Of a DNA stretch of 64,000 nucleotides, positions 46,047 through 55,516 are shown in pieces. The notes beneath the pieces are model-generated. The model did not search any database. It worked only from the letters and a program-made list of their open reading frames with translations, and was not told the DNA's origin. This DNA is from Breznakibacter sp047600785 (lineage in GTDB: Bacteria; Bacteroidota; Bacteroidia; Bacteroidales; Marinilabiliaceae). The stretch is taken from positions 310,001 to 374,000 of the forward strand of contig JASGKH010000001.1 of the NCBI GenBank assembly GCA_047600785.1, read 5' to 3'. How positions within the stretch are numbered: the first letter of the stretch is position 1; the number at the start of each line of letters is the position of its first letter. The position numbers and the translations under genes are program-made.

Positions 46047-46688
46047 TTACACTTCAATGATTTTGTGTTTAATGGCGTAAATCACCAATCCGGCAGTGTT
46101 GGTGCAGCCGGTTTTTGACAGCAAGTTTGCCCTGTGCCATTTGACGGTGTCAAGGCTGATGTGTAGCTTATTCGAAATTTGTTCATTGGTGAAACTTTCG
46201 CATACCAGCTTTAAGATCTCCAATTCGCGCTCGGTAAGGCCATGGGTGGCTTCCTGGCGCGATTTTGAGTGGAGCGACGAAATGACTCCCTGCAATAATT
46301 CGGGAGAGAACCAACTGTTGCCCTTTGATATTTCAGCAATGGCATTTTTCATCTCGAATATGCCGGCCGTTTTTAACAAAAAACCTTTGGCTCCGGCGTA
46401 CAGCATCTCGAAATAGTACCTTTGATCGGCGCACGATGAGGTGGTCAATATTTTCATGGTTGGGTACAGGGACAGGGCTTTGGCGGTGGCCGTAATGCCG
46501 TCCATCTCAGGCATTACAATGTCCATCAGTACGATATCGGGCTGGTGGGTGTCAAGTAATTCCAAAAACTCTTTTCCGTTCGACGCTTCGGCAATCACAT
46601 CGCCTATTTGTCCCTGGACGATAACTTCGTGCATCAGTTCCCTGATCAGGCGCTGATCATCGACAATGATTATTTTAGGTAAATCCAT
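46047..46688 (-). CDS. NarL/LuxR-type response regulator, copy 1
   Basis: 213-aa response regulator: a receiver domain (residues 1-120; phosphorylation Asp in VLMDIVMPEMDG near 56, conserved Lys in LLKTAG) and a LuxR-type HTH (LTERELEILKLVCES...TVKWHRANLLSKTG). It aligns end to end without gaps with the next regulator; by hand about three quarters of positions are identical, with the difference concentrated in the linker. The open frame extends upstream to 46763, but the Met at 46688 starts the conserved protein (MDLPKIIIVDD). Likely partner is the HisKA_3-type kinase at 47722-50871. Confidence 0.92.
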   Translation of the reverse strand: MDLPKIIIVDDQRLIRELMHEVIVQGQIGDVIAEASNGKEFLELLDTHQPDIVLMDIVMPEMDGITATAKALSLYPTMKILTTSSCADQRYYFEMLYAGAKGFLLKTAGIFEMKNAIAEISKGNSWFSPELLQGVISSLHSKSRQEATHGLTERELEILKLVCESFTNEQISNKLHISLDTVKWHRANLLSKTGCTNTAGLVIYAIKHKIIEV

Positions 46689-46946
46689 AGTCAAGATTGT
46701 TTGGCAAATCTTTACTCCAGAGACATTGAGGGCTGGAGTAAAGATGCGGTGAAATTTAATCAAATAACATGCCTGTAAGTAAATATGGCAGAAAATACTG
46801 CTAATTATCTTTTGGCATTTTAGGACGGATAATTTTCGATTGCCGTTGCCTGAAAGATCCCGGGACCAGAACTGGGCATGTAATCAAGTGGTTCCTGATT
46901 GTGGGCGCACATGCTTTACGTAATAGACAGCATATTAAAAGAGCAT

Positions 46947-47588
46947 TTAAATCTCAATAATCTTATTCTTGATGGCATAGATCACCAATCCTGCCGTATT
47001 GGCACAGCCGGTTTTGGACAAGATATTTGTCCTGTGCCATTTGACGGTATCGAGACTGATGTGAAGCTTATTCGATATCTGTTCGTTGGTCAGGCTTTCG
47101 CACACCAGTTTCACAATCTCCGATTCACGGTCGGTGAGGGTTGATGAGGATTCGTGGATTGCCTGTTCGTGGAGTGATTTGATAACGCCTTGCAACAGTT
47201 CGGGCGAAAACCAGCTATTGCCTTTGGCTATTTCGGCAATGGCGTTCCGCAACTCGAATATGCCTGCTGTCTTTAACAAAAAACCTTTGGCGCCGGCCTC
47301 GAGCATGCTGAAGTAGTATTTTTGGTCGGAAAACGACGACGTCGTAAGTATTTTAAGCCCGGGTTGCATGGCCAGGGCCTTTTTGGTGGCCTCAATGCCA
47401 TCCATTTCGGGCATGGCAATATCCATCAGCACAATATCGGGTTCGAATGTTTTCAGCAAGTTCAGCAGCTCTTTTCCGTTGGAAGCTTCGGCAACCACAT
47501 TGCCGATTTGTTCTTGAACGATGATTTTGCAAATGCTCTCGCGGAACAGACGATGGTCGTCGACAATGATTATTTTTTTGAGTTCCAT
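46947..47588 (-). CDS. NarL/LuxR-type response regulator, copy 2
   Basis: 213-aa paralogue of the gene just downstream, with the same length and nearly the same receiver (VLMDIAMPEMDG) and LuxR HTH (TVKWHRTNILSKTG). The HTH recognition region is almost unchanged between copies, so both may bind the same sites, while the receiver surface differs at several positions. The open frame starts at 47627; the Met at 47588 aligns with the start of copy 1. It follows the large kinase by 133 bp. Confidence 0.92.
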   Translation of the reverse strand: MELKKIIIVDDHRLFRESICKIIVQEQIGNVVAEASNGKELLNLLKTFEPDIVLMDIAMPEMDGIEATKKALAMQPGLKILTTSSFSDQKYYFSMLEAGAKGFLLKTAGIFELRNAIAEIAKGNSWFSPELLQGVIKSLHEQAIHESSSTLTDRESEIVKLVCESLTNEQISNKLHISLDTVKWHRTNILSKTGCANTAGLVIYAIKNKIIEI

Positions 47589-47721
47589 GTTTTTCATGTG
47601 CCTGTAATTTATTAACCAATTGGCCACCTGCCAGCCCGTTCTGTTCCGATGGGGAATCTACTGCTTGTATCGCAATTTGGCGGCATGGATGTGTCTTTTA
47701 AATATACTCAATTGTTTATAC

Positions 47722-50700
47722 TTAGCCAGAGGTATTTACCTTAATTTTTATAGTAGTTCCTTTGTTTTGACGGCTTTTTATGACAAAATGGCCTCCCAGC
47801 GAATTGATACGGCTTTGCATGTTCAATAATCCAATGCCTTTGGGGCTATGGATGGTTTGGTCAATGTCGAACCCTCGTCCGTTATCGTGGTAAACCACAA
47901 TGGTCATGTGCTTCACCTGGTGGATTCGAATCCATGCCTGACTGGCGTTTGCATGTTTTATGGTGTTGTTGGCGCTTTCGCACAGTACCCTGTAGAGCAC
48001 AAACTCGTAGTTTCCGTCTATTTGGTTGTAGCGCGACCAGATAAAGTTAACCTTTAAGTTGGTGCTTTGGGCAATCCGTTCGACGTAACTTTTCACCGCT
48101 TCGATCAATCCGTACGATCTTAGTACGTGCGGGCTTAGTTTAAACGAAATATCCCTGACGGTTTGGGTAGCTTCATTGATCAGCTTCTCAAGGTCCTTGT
48201 GCACTTCGTCCCGATCAATGCGAGTGTTGGGAATGGAGAGCCATTGGGCGTACATTTTAATGGCCGATAACAACGGACCCAATCCGTCATGTATTTCCTG
48301 TGAAAAGTTTATCCGTTCCTTCTCCTCTGCTTTTATCACATTGCTTAATATTTGGCGCTCAATGTCTTTTTTTAGTGTAACGTCTTTGATGACTCCAATG
48401 GCGCGTGCAGGGTTGTCGGGAATAAGGGGCAGGATGTAACACTGGTTGTCGATCCATTTGGTGGTGCCGTCTTTTGTAACAAGGCGGTACTCTGCTTTGA
48501 ATGGCTTCTTACCATGCACCAGTTCTTTGAATAAGGCGGTGACTTTTGTCTTGTCTTCCTGGCAGGTGATCTCTTCCCAAAACAATGGACCGGGTTGGCT
48601 GAACTCGCTTTCACTGTAACCCAGTACGGATTCCACTGCTCCCGTCCACAGGACTTTATGGTTATCCAGGTTAATGTCGTAAATCACATGCCCCGAAAGG
48701 GTGGTAACGGTCCTGTAACGCTCTTCGCTGATCCGCAGTGCGTCTTCGGCAGTTTTTCGTGTGGTGATGTCTGAAATAAGGCTGTCGTAACCAATCACAA
48801 GCCCTTGGTTGTCTTTTTTCGCCACAATGGTGTTCCGTACCCACTTTACATTGCCGTCCCTATGGATGATGCGGTGTTCTATCGAGTCGTGTAAGTTGTT
48901 GATCAATGCGCTTTTGGTGTATATCTGTACTTGCTTCAGATCGTCAGGAAAAATAATTTTTTGCCACAGATCACGCGTTTTCCCAAACTCCGAAGTAGAA
49001 TATCCTGTAACCGAAAAGCAACCTTCGCTGTGTGAGGCTCCAATGAACTGACCATTGACCACCGATGCCGAATAGATAAAATCGGTCACAGACTCCAAAA
49101 GTTTCTGTAACCGCTCTTCACTGTTCTTCACCGCTTGCTCGGCAAGGTGAAGATCAGTAATGTTACGGGCGAAACACGATACGGCAAACACTCCTTTTTC
49201 GTTGGTCAGCAAGTTAAACGAATACTCGAAATGGATTCTGTTGTCCGACGTGGTCGCTTTTATGATGTAATTGCCTTCCTGAAGGGCTTTTTGGTAACGT
49301 TGTATCCAGACATCAGCTTCTTCGACCGAAGGGAATATATTATAAGGTGTGTCGCCGATATCGATTTGGGCAGCGAAACGTTTGAAAAGATGCTTTTTTA
49401 GTGGTTCGTTGAACATGATCAACCCAAAATCGAAAGGCCTTACCGCCCAAATTAGGTCGGATGTGCTGTCGATCACGGCCCGTAGCTTGATCTGGGCTTC
49501 TTCTAAAATCCGTTCGGCAATAATTTTTTCGGTTAGGTCTTCTTTCACCCCGACAAAATGGGTAATAATGCCATCGTGGTTGTAAATGGGGGCTATGGAG
49601 GCCGACTCCCAGTAGAGGGAACCGTTCTTTTTCTTGTTATGGAATTGCCCCTTCCATATTTTTCCGCTTAAAATGGTTTTCCAAATGGTTTGATAAAATT
49701 CTGCGGGATGGTGACCTGATTTCAGCATGCGGGGATTGCTGCCGATCACTTCTTCTTGTTTGTATCCGGTAATAGTCTCGAAGCGGTGGTTCACGTAAAC
49801 GATACATCCTGTTTTATCGGTCACCAACACTGATGCCGATGACTGGTCGATGGCCAGGGATAGCAAACCGATTTTTTCCTCGGCCAGTTTTCGTTCGGTG
49901 ATGTCGTTGAATGCCGTCACAAACATTTCGCCTACGGGTCGGCCCGATATTTCTACTGTTTTGTTGCTGTTGTCCTTACAGGTTACCAGATACTCTTTGA
50001 CCGGTGTGCTGGCTCCGCTTTTTTGCGATTCGGCAATCATGCGGTTCCAGTTGGCCGATACTTTGGTCCGGTAATCATCGTCAGGATAGGCAAGCTCCAT
50101 CCACCGGTCAATGGTGGGGACATCTTCGAGCGTATATCCGAATAATTCGATAAACTTCAGGTTGTGGTGGATGACCTTGTTGTTTACCGCAATGGCAATG
50201 GCGTTGGGTTGGTATTTGATGGCCTCGAAAAACAATGTCTTGTTTCGCCAATGCTCGTTGTCTTTGGGATGGATGTCAGACACATCAATACCCGACATCA
50301 GGATCCCGGCTACTTGGTTATTGGTGTCAACCATGAACGAATTGTACCAGGTTACATATTTTGGGCTACCGTCTTTTGTTAAAATAGCTGACTCTATGTG
50401 CCGGTGTTTGCCCATTTGACCTTCCTTTCCCATCGCATCGAGAATCGTGGCCAATGGCGGAGACTGGAAAACGTTGCAAAGATCGACCCAGCTTTTTCCA
50501 ATAAGTTCCGAACGGTCATATCCAAGCATTTGGGCTCCTTTGGGGTTGATATAGGTTACGCGCTGGTACACATCGACAGCCACTACAACGATTTGTGCAG
50601 TGTCGAGATGGTGTTCGTTGGCGGACGTTAGGGCATAAGGGACGGACTTTACCAAGCGGGTTGGGACAGAAAGCCGGATTACTGCGTACGAAATAGCGGA

Positions 50701-50871
50701 TGTGGCAATTAAGAAAACCAAAAATGCCAGATTCCCATTGTCTAGAATGTTGCCTGGGGGAATGTTCTTGGATGCCGTTAAATATACCGTCCCGCAAATC
50801 GTGGGAATAATTACGATTCCTACGATTTTGATAAACAAGGAGACATTTTTTCGATTGTTTGGAGGGTACAT
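47722..50871 (-). CDS. multi-PAS sensor histidine kinase (HisKA_3/NarX type)
   Basis: 1049-aa kinase with two N-terminal membrane helices (about residues 8-55) and six PAS domains in a row (starting near residues 80, 220, 345, 465, 590 and 720). The dimerisation/phosphoacceptor domain of the HisKA_3 type has KAEEKERINFSQEIHDGLGP (His near 858). The HATPase_c domain has ESANNTIKHA, DNGRGFDID and KGIGLLNMQSR. HisKA_3 kinases pair with NarL-type regulators, and two such genes follow immediately, so the set is a likely phosphorelay unit. The number of PAS modules is very high. Signals unknown. Confidence 0.9.
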   Translation of the reverse strand: MYPPNNRKNVSLFIKIVGIVIIPTICGTVYLTASKNIPPGNILDNGNLAFLVFLIATSAISYAVIRLSVPTRLVKSVPYALTSANEHHLDTAQIVVVAVDVYQRVTYINPKGAQMLGYDRSELIGKSWVDLCNVFQSPPLATILDAMGKEGQMGKHRHIESAILTKDGSPKYVTWYNSFMVDTNNQVAGILMSGIDVSDIHPKDNEHWRNKTLFFEAIKYQPNAIAIAVNNKVIHHNLKFIELFGYTLEDVPTIDRWMELAYPDDDYRTKVSANWNRMIAESQKSGASTPVKEYLVTCKDNSNKTVEISGRPVGEMFVTAFNDITERKLAEEKIGLLSLAIDQSSASVLVTDKTGCIVYVNHRFETITGYKQEEVIGSNPRMLKSGHHPAEFYQTIWKTILSGKIWKGQFHNKKKNGSLYWESASIAPIYNHDGIITHFVGVKEDLTEKIIAERILEEAQIKLRAVIDSTSDLIWAVRPFDFGLIMFNEPLKKHLFKRFAAQIDIGDTPYNIFPSVEEADVWIQRYQKALQEGNYIIKATTSDNRIHFEYSFNLLTNEKGVFAVSCFARNITDLHLAEQAVKNSEERLQKLLESVTDFIYSASVVNGQFIGASHSEGCFSVTGYSTSEFGKTRDLWQKIIFPDDLKQVQIYTKSALINNLHDSIEHRIIHRDGNVKWVRNTIVAKKDNQGLVIGYDSLISDITTRKTAEDALRISEERYRTVTTLSGHVIYDINLDNHKVLWTGAVESVLGYSESEFSQPGPLFWEEITCQEDKTKVTALFKELVHGKKPFKAEYRLVTKDGTTKWIDNQCYILPLIPDNPARAIGVIKDVTLKKDIERQILSNVIKAEEKERINFSQEIHDGLGPLLSAIKMYAQWLSIPNTRIDRDEVHKDLEKLINEATQTVRDISFKLSPHVLRSYGLIEAVKSYVERIAQSTNLKVNFIWSRYNQIDGNYEFVLYRVLCESANNTIKHANASQAWIRIHQVKHMTIVVYHDNGRGFDIDQTIHSPKGIGLLNMQSRINSLGGHFVIKSRQNKGTTIKIKVNTSG

Positions 50872-51095
50872 GGGGTGGTTTTTGAGATGTTTTTAATATA
50901 CCGAAACTTTTGTGCCCAAGCAAACAATAAATTATAGGCAGCGTATTTTTATTCCTCAATTAAACAGCATTCATTTTACGGGTAAGTATATGGGATTGTT
51001 GTTTCGGGATAGCATGCAGCTTGATATGTATAATGCACTGATGGAACGACTTTTATTAAATCATTGTGAGAGGCTTTTGGGAAAAAAGACGTCAA

Positions 51096-51128
51096 CCGAC
51101 AAAAATAATCCCGGCATCGTCAGCCGGG
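51096..51128 (-). terminator. terminator-like hairpin on the minus strand
   Basis: CCCGGC (51110-51115) and GCCGGG (51123-51128) with loop ATCGTCA; on the minus strand a T-rich stretch ATTATTTTTG follows. It ends transcripts coming from the kinase at 51481-54219 or from the small open frame just upstream, and separates them from the next kinase gene. Confidence 0.55.
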
Positions 51129-51138
51129 AATGAATGCT

Positions 51139-51345
51139 TTATTTGTGGGCTGCGTGACAGTTTGCTGTGGCAGAACCAAGAGCATATTCAAGGCAAGGAG
51201 GTACGCCCTTCTGGTTGCATGTTTTCTTTGTGTCGGATGGGTAACCGTCCGAAACGACAATGATGGGCATGTCGTATTCTTTCTCCTGCAATTTTCCCCG
51301 TCTTTGTCGGGAAATAAAAGATCCGTCTGGATCGGTACTGGTCAA
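51139..51345 (-). CDS. possible small protein between two kinase genes
   Basis: 68 codons from a TTG start. The product is polar with three cysteines in the C-terminal third (TCNQKGVPPCLEY and TANCHAAHK). Read upstream, the frame gives EASNGTEALT, faintly like the NVEALA motif of small exported Bacteroidota peptides, but no signal peptide precedes it. A terminator hairpin lies 10 bp after the stop. The ORF itself is unproven. Confidence 0.25.
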   Translation of the reverse strand: MTSTDPDGSFISRQRRGKLQEKEYDMPIIVVSDGYPSDTKKTCNQKGVPPCLEYALGSATANCHAAHK

Positions 51346-51480
51346 TGCTTCCGTGCCATTGGATGCTTCAAGAAAGCAGGTACTCGTGCTGCTCAGTCAG
51401 GATCTTTTTCGATATTGCTATGTGCCAAAAGAGAGCCATCGGCGATCAATGTTTTTTTGGAGGTGTGTGACATGGTTGGA

Positions 51481-54219
51481 TTAGTTTACGCAAACACGAT
51501 GGCGTGGCAATATTACCGCGAATCGGCTTCCTGAGCCAACTTTGCTTTGTACCGATATACGGCCGCCCAGCTTATGGATGAATTCTTTGCACAAGACCAG
51601 CCCCAGACCGGAACCTTTTTCATCGGCCGTACCAGATGTGGTCACCGGCAGCTGGGATGAGAATAGTTGGTCGATCATCTCTTGTGGAATCCCTACGCCC
51701 GAGTCTTCCACCGATATGTTTACGAAATCGTTGGCTGTTTCAACCTCAATGTTGATTTGGCCGCCGCTGCACGTAAATTTGATGGCATTTGAGGTAAGAT
51801 TGCGCAAAATGGTCTTTAGCATATTTGAATCAGTGTTTAACTCAATGTCGTGGGATTGCTTCAAGCGAATATTGACATCTTTCACGGTGGCGGATGATTT
51901 GACCAGTACCATCACCTCTTCGATGAGTTTTTTCAACGACACTTTTTCTTCGCGGTACACAATCTGGTCCGACTGCGTCATGGCCCAGTTCAACAGGTTT
52001 TGCAACAGTTCCAGTGCATTCTCGACTTGAGAGTTGACGATCCGAAGATAGTTGCTGAACGTTTCGGGGTTAAATTCGTTGACGGAAGCCAGCATGATGT
52101 CCGTGAAACCTAAGATACCATGAAAAGGATTTTTCAGGTCGTGTGCAATGATAGCCAGAATTTTATCTTTTGTAGAAATGAGTTCTTTTAGCTTCAGTTC
52201 GGTTTCCTTCAGCTTGGTGATGTCGCGCACGACTGCAATGACTTCGTTGTCGTTGAGCTTGGCTAACTTGGCATGAAAATGTTGTTCCCCCTTCCGTTGG
52301 ATGGTGTACTCGAAATCGAATTCCCCATTCACCAGTGTTTCGGTGATGGCCAATAACGCATTGTCGGAAAATTCGGGTGAAAAGAAATCATAGATCGATT
52401 TATTGAGGAAACTTTGGGGTGGCACCCAAAGCGCATTTAAATTGGAACCTTGGTAGAATGACAGGAAACGCCCCTTTTCGTCCATGTGGAACACCAAATC
52501 GGGCAGCGCCCCAACAATGGTCTTTAAGGACCGTTCGCGTTGGGCCAGCTCCCTTTCGATGCGTTTACGTTCGGAAATATCACGTTTCATGCTGATGTAA
52601 CATTGCAGTGCCCCGTTCTCATTGAATATGGGGAAGACCGAAATGTCGAGGTCTTTTGGTCCGTGAACGGAATCCAGCCTAACCTCTTTTCTGTAAAAGC
52701 CGTTGGTTTGTATTTCGTTTACCCATGCGGCGAACGTGTTTATTTCCTCGTTGGCGGCATACTGTATTTCGTTCACGTTAAGGTTCGAATCGCCAATGAG
52801 CACTTTGTGGATGTTGTTTTGTTCGATGTACCGGCCCGACTTGCTAATGATGGCAACCCCATCCAACGAGTTGTCGAATATTTTTTTGTACAGTCTCAGC
52901 TTTTCTTCGGCATGCTTGCGCTCCGAAATGTCACGGATAACCCCCAGAATGACTTGCTTTCCGTTGTACCGGGTCAGTTTCCCGCTTATTTCCACGTCGA
53001 TCAACTGCCCGTCCTTGTGGATCAGGCGCGTAACAAAACCATTGGCTTCTTTTCCGGCCCACACTTTTTTCTGGTGCCGGCAAAAAGAAAGCAAATCGTT
53101 TTGGGGAATAAGGGTGTGGAACGATTGGTTAAGTATCTCGTCTATCTCATGGCCCAGCATGACCTTTAGCCTCTCGTTGCAATAAAGCAAATTGCCGTGC
53201 TGGTCCACTGCAAAAATGATATCGACCGTTGAGTTCGTAATGATCCTGTACTTTTCCTCGCTTTCTTTCAGTGCTTTCTCGGCCAGCTTTTGTTTGGTAA
53301 TGTCTTCTTTAACGGCCACAAAATGGGTAATGGTATGGTATTCGTCAAAGACTGGTGAAATGGATGCCTTTTCGATGTAAATGGAGCCGTCTTTCTTTTT
53401 GTTGATAAAATCTCCTTGCCACCTTTCGCCGGCCGTAATTGTTTCCCACAACTTTTCGTAGTGCTGTTTTGGCATGGTGCCCGCTTTTAAAATCCGCGGG
53501 TTTTTTCCGATAGCCTCTTTGTAGGAGTAACCCGTGACTTCGGTAAAACGTTGGTTCACGTATTCGATCTCTCCGTGGGTATTGGTGATGACAATAGAGG
53601 CATAGCTCTGTTCTGTGGCTTCAAGGAGGGTTTTTATCTGGATATCATGTTTCTTTTTATCCGAAATGTCCCGGATATTCCCCTGGACCACCTCTTTGCC
53701 ATCGTACGAAATAACACTGGCCGTAATTTCCACATCAACGGATCTGCCCGATCGGTGGTACATGTACGAAGTAAAAGTATTTCTTTTCCGTTCCCGGAAT
53801 ATTTTGCTGATTTTGGAAAAGGTGGGGGTTGTTTCGCTGACTGCCACATAGTTGAAAAACGATTTCCCAACCATCTCTTCGGCATGGAACCCTAATATTT
53901 GGAAAACTGTTTGATTAATGAACTGGATTTTGGATTTTTTGTCGATAATGAATACAATGTCGGGGAGCGAATTCAAAATGACATGGTGTTTTTGCTCGAC
54001 ATTGCCTAACCGTTTTTTACATTGGAATGCATTGTTGCTGCATATTTCACCGTTGTTGCCATTGATTTTGCCCCGGTTCGCCTTGAGCCATTTCTGTATG
54101 CTGCTAAACAACAGGGCAAGGAGTAGTGTGCCCAACGCACTTGTCAAAACCAATGGAAGTTTATCGATAAACCCATTCAGTGCGTCCTCGGACAAAAAAT
54201 TATTGAGTAACGGTATCAT
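51481..54219 (-). CDS. multi-PAS sensor histidine kinase (HisKA type)
   Basis: 912-aa kinase with one N-terminal membrane helix (about residues 20-42) and five PAS domains (starting near residues 75, 195, 325, 450 and 580). HisKA has ILAIIAHDLKNPFHGILGF (His near 693), and the HATPase domain has NLTSNAIKFT, DSGVGIPQEMI and GSGLGLVLCKEFIHKLGG. It differs from the neighbouring kinase in having the HisKA rather than the HisKA_3 core, so its regulator should be of a different type. The only nearby receiver is the receiver-only protein at 55025-55516. Confidence 0.9.
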   Translation of the reverse strand: MIPLLNNFLSEDALNGFIDKLPLVLTSALGTLLLALLFSSIQKWLKANRGKINGNNGEICSNNAFQCKKRLGNVEQKHHVILNSLPDIVFIIDKKSKIQFINQTVFQILGFHAEEMVGKSFFNYVAVSETTPTFSKISKIFRERKRNTFTSYMYHRSGRSVDVEITASVISYDGKEVVQGNIRDISDKKKHDIQIKTLLEATEQSYASIVITNTHGEIEYVNQRFTEVTGYSYKEAIGKNPRILKAGTMPKQHYEKLWETITAGERWQGDFINKKKDGSIYIEKASISPVFDEYHTITHFVAVKEDITKQKLAEKALKESEEKYRIITNSTVDIIFAVDQHGNLLYCNERLKVMLGHEIDEILNQSFHTLIPQNDLLSFCRHQKKVWAGKEANGFVTRLIHKDGQLIDVEISGKLTRYNGKQVILGVIRDISERKHAEEKLRLYKKIFDNSLDGVAIISKSGRYIEQNNIHKVLIGDSNLNVNEIQYAANEEINTFAAWVNEIQTNGFYRKEVRLDSVHGPKDLDISVFPIFNENGALQCYISMKRDISERKRIERELAQRERSLKTIVGALPDLVFHMDEKGRFLSFYQGSNLNALWVPPQSFLNKSIYDFFSPEFSDNALLAITETLVNGEFDFEYTIQRKGEQHFHAKLAKLNDNEVIAVVRDITKLKETELKLKELISTKDKILAIIAHDLKNPFHGILGFTDIMLASVNEFNPETFSNYLRIVNSQVENALELLQNLLNWAMTQSDQIVYREEKVSLKKLIEEVMVLVKSSATVKDVNIRLKQSHDIELNTDSNMLKTILRNLTSNAIKFTCSGGQINIEVETANDFVNISVEDSGVGIPQEMIDQLFSSQLPVTTSGTADEKGSGLGLVLCKEFIHKLGGRISVQSKVGSGSRFAVILPRHRVCVN

Positions 54220-54333
54220 AACCTTTGCGGATTTCTTTATTCAACAGATCATATCGGTTCTTCTCAAGAAAGGGATTCAGCTGTCGAACCAATCTGGCTT
54301 ACCATGATGGTTCTTGTGTGTACATCGGGGATA

Positions 54334-55014
54334 CTATTTATTGTTCGGGCTGTCGGGGAAAGGTATTTCATTGGTAAAAAGATCGTAGTCAGCTATTTTT
54401 ATGATTTTGCAGTTATCTTTAACAGACCCTAAAGATGCCTCTATCGCATCCCGGCCTTGGTCGGTGGAGACAAAGATGTTCCAATACTCGTCCTGGTTTT
54501 TGTGATCCGAGCTGTGTTCGATGGCAAACCGGCCCAATTGCTTCAGTTGATGAAAGACCTTCACATAATTTGCTTTTAGCTCCAGAATATCTTCGTGGAT
54601 GTAAAGGATGATAAACCACGTGGAGATGGGTTGCAGTGTGCCGTTCGTTTTTTGGGGGGATTGTGTTGTGTTGTTTATTTCGAAAGGCGAACAGATGTGC
54701 AATGCTTCACTGTATGCCAACCCGATCAAGTGGCCTACCAGTACCGTACAAAATTCGTATGATGATTGGGTAAAGCTGCCATGCCCCGTTTGTACGGCGT
54801 TGAATGCCCGGATAAGCTCATGGGACGCGGACGTGACTTTGTCGCTGTTTGCCCGGATGGACAAGCTTTTGATGGATTGGAGCATGTCTGTCATTGAACA
54901 AAGCAGATCGGTGTCGGTCATTCTTTGGCCAAACTTTTCAAAAAGTACTTGCAGGTCAACGGTTAACCTGTAAATCCTTTCGGGCAATGTTTGTACTGAT
55001 CCATTGGAGTCCAT
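54334..55014 (-). CDS. hypothetical protein in the two-component island
   Basis: 226-aa soluble protein without signal peptide or recognisable domain. The first half is rich in helices (LPERIYRLTVDLQVLFEKFG, DLLCSMTDMLQSIKSLS), the second has alternating strands and helices (WFIILYIHEDILELKANYV). It sits 10 bp after the receiver-only gene and 115 bp before the HisKA kinase, so the three probably form one unit. It could be an Hpt-like or regulatory partner; no phosphotransfer His motif is evident. Confidence 0.6.
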   Translation of the reverse strand: MDSNGSVQTLPERIYRLTVDLQVLFEKFGQRMTDTDLLCSMTDMLQSIKSLSIRANSDKVTSASHELIRAFNAVQTGHGSFTQSSYEFCTVLVGHLIGLAYSEALHICSPFEINNTTQSPQKTNGTLQPISTWFIILYIHEDILELKANYVKVFHQLKQLGRFAIEHSSDHKNQDEYWNIFVSTDQGRDAIEASLGSVKDNCKIIKIADYDLFTNEIPFPDSPNNK

Positions 55015-55024
55015 GATGGTGTAT

Positions 55025-55516
55025 TTATTTTGTTGGGCGCGGATCGCTTGTCCTTTTGGCAGAAAAGTACATGCTTGTACCGTGTTGCCTGTCGTTCCGA
55101 GGCTTGGGATAATTGCTTAAAACGATGTATCTGGGGAAATACAATCGGCCTTCCAATACCGTATTGGTGGCACTTTCGAGTTCCGGTAAAAGAGAGGCTT
55201 TCGAAATGCATCCTTTAAAACCCGCGCTTAATAATAGGGCCAGTGAAATACTGTCGATATACATGGTCACGGCGATTATCTTCAGCGAGTTCTTTTGCAG
55301 AAGCAATTTCTTTGCAAGGGTGATACCATCGATCATGGGCATTCTTATATCCATGAATATAAGATCTGTCTCGTCTAAGTTGACAGACTCTAGGAGGTTG
55401 TACGGATCGTCGCTGTTTTCGATGACCGAAAGGTTTAGTTGTCGGCAGAGAATGTTGCAGAATGCATCCCGCCAGGTCTCATTGTCATCAATAACAGCCA
55501 CTCGAATTGGGTTCAT
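55025..55516 (-). CDS. receiver-only response regulator, output domain lost
   Basis: 163-aa protein with a NarL-like receiver (MNPIRVAVIDDNETWRDAF; phosphorylation Asp56 in DLIFMDIRMPMIDG; conserved Thr in IAVTMY; Lys in KGCISKAS). After about residue 125 the sequence continues into a short polar tail with no HTH, and no other frame restores one. It is therefore a stand-alone receiver, possibly a phosphate sink or a partner of the nearby kinase. The open frame extends to 55573; the Met at 55516 starts the receiver. Confidence 0.82.
   Translation of the reverse strand: MNPIRVAVIDDNETWRDAFCNILCRQLNLSVIENSDDPYNLLESVNLDETDLIFMDIRMPMIDGITLAKKLLLQKNSLKIIAVTMYIDSISLALLLSAGFKGCISKASLLPELESATNTVLEGRLYFPRYIVLSNYPKPRNDRQHGTSMYFSAKRTSDPRPTK

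Noticed and set aside
51130..51534. Plus-strand open frame of 134 codons overlapping the end of the kinase gene
   Set aside because: It overlaps the conserved 3' end of the kinase on the other strand and shows no domain.
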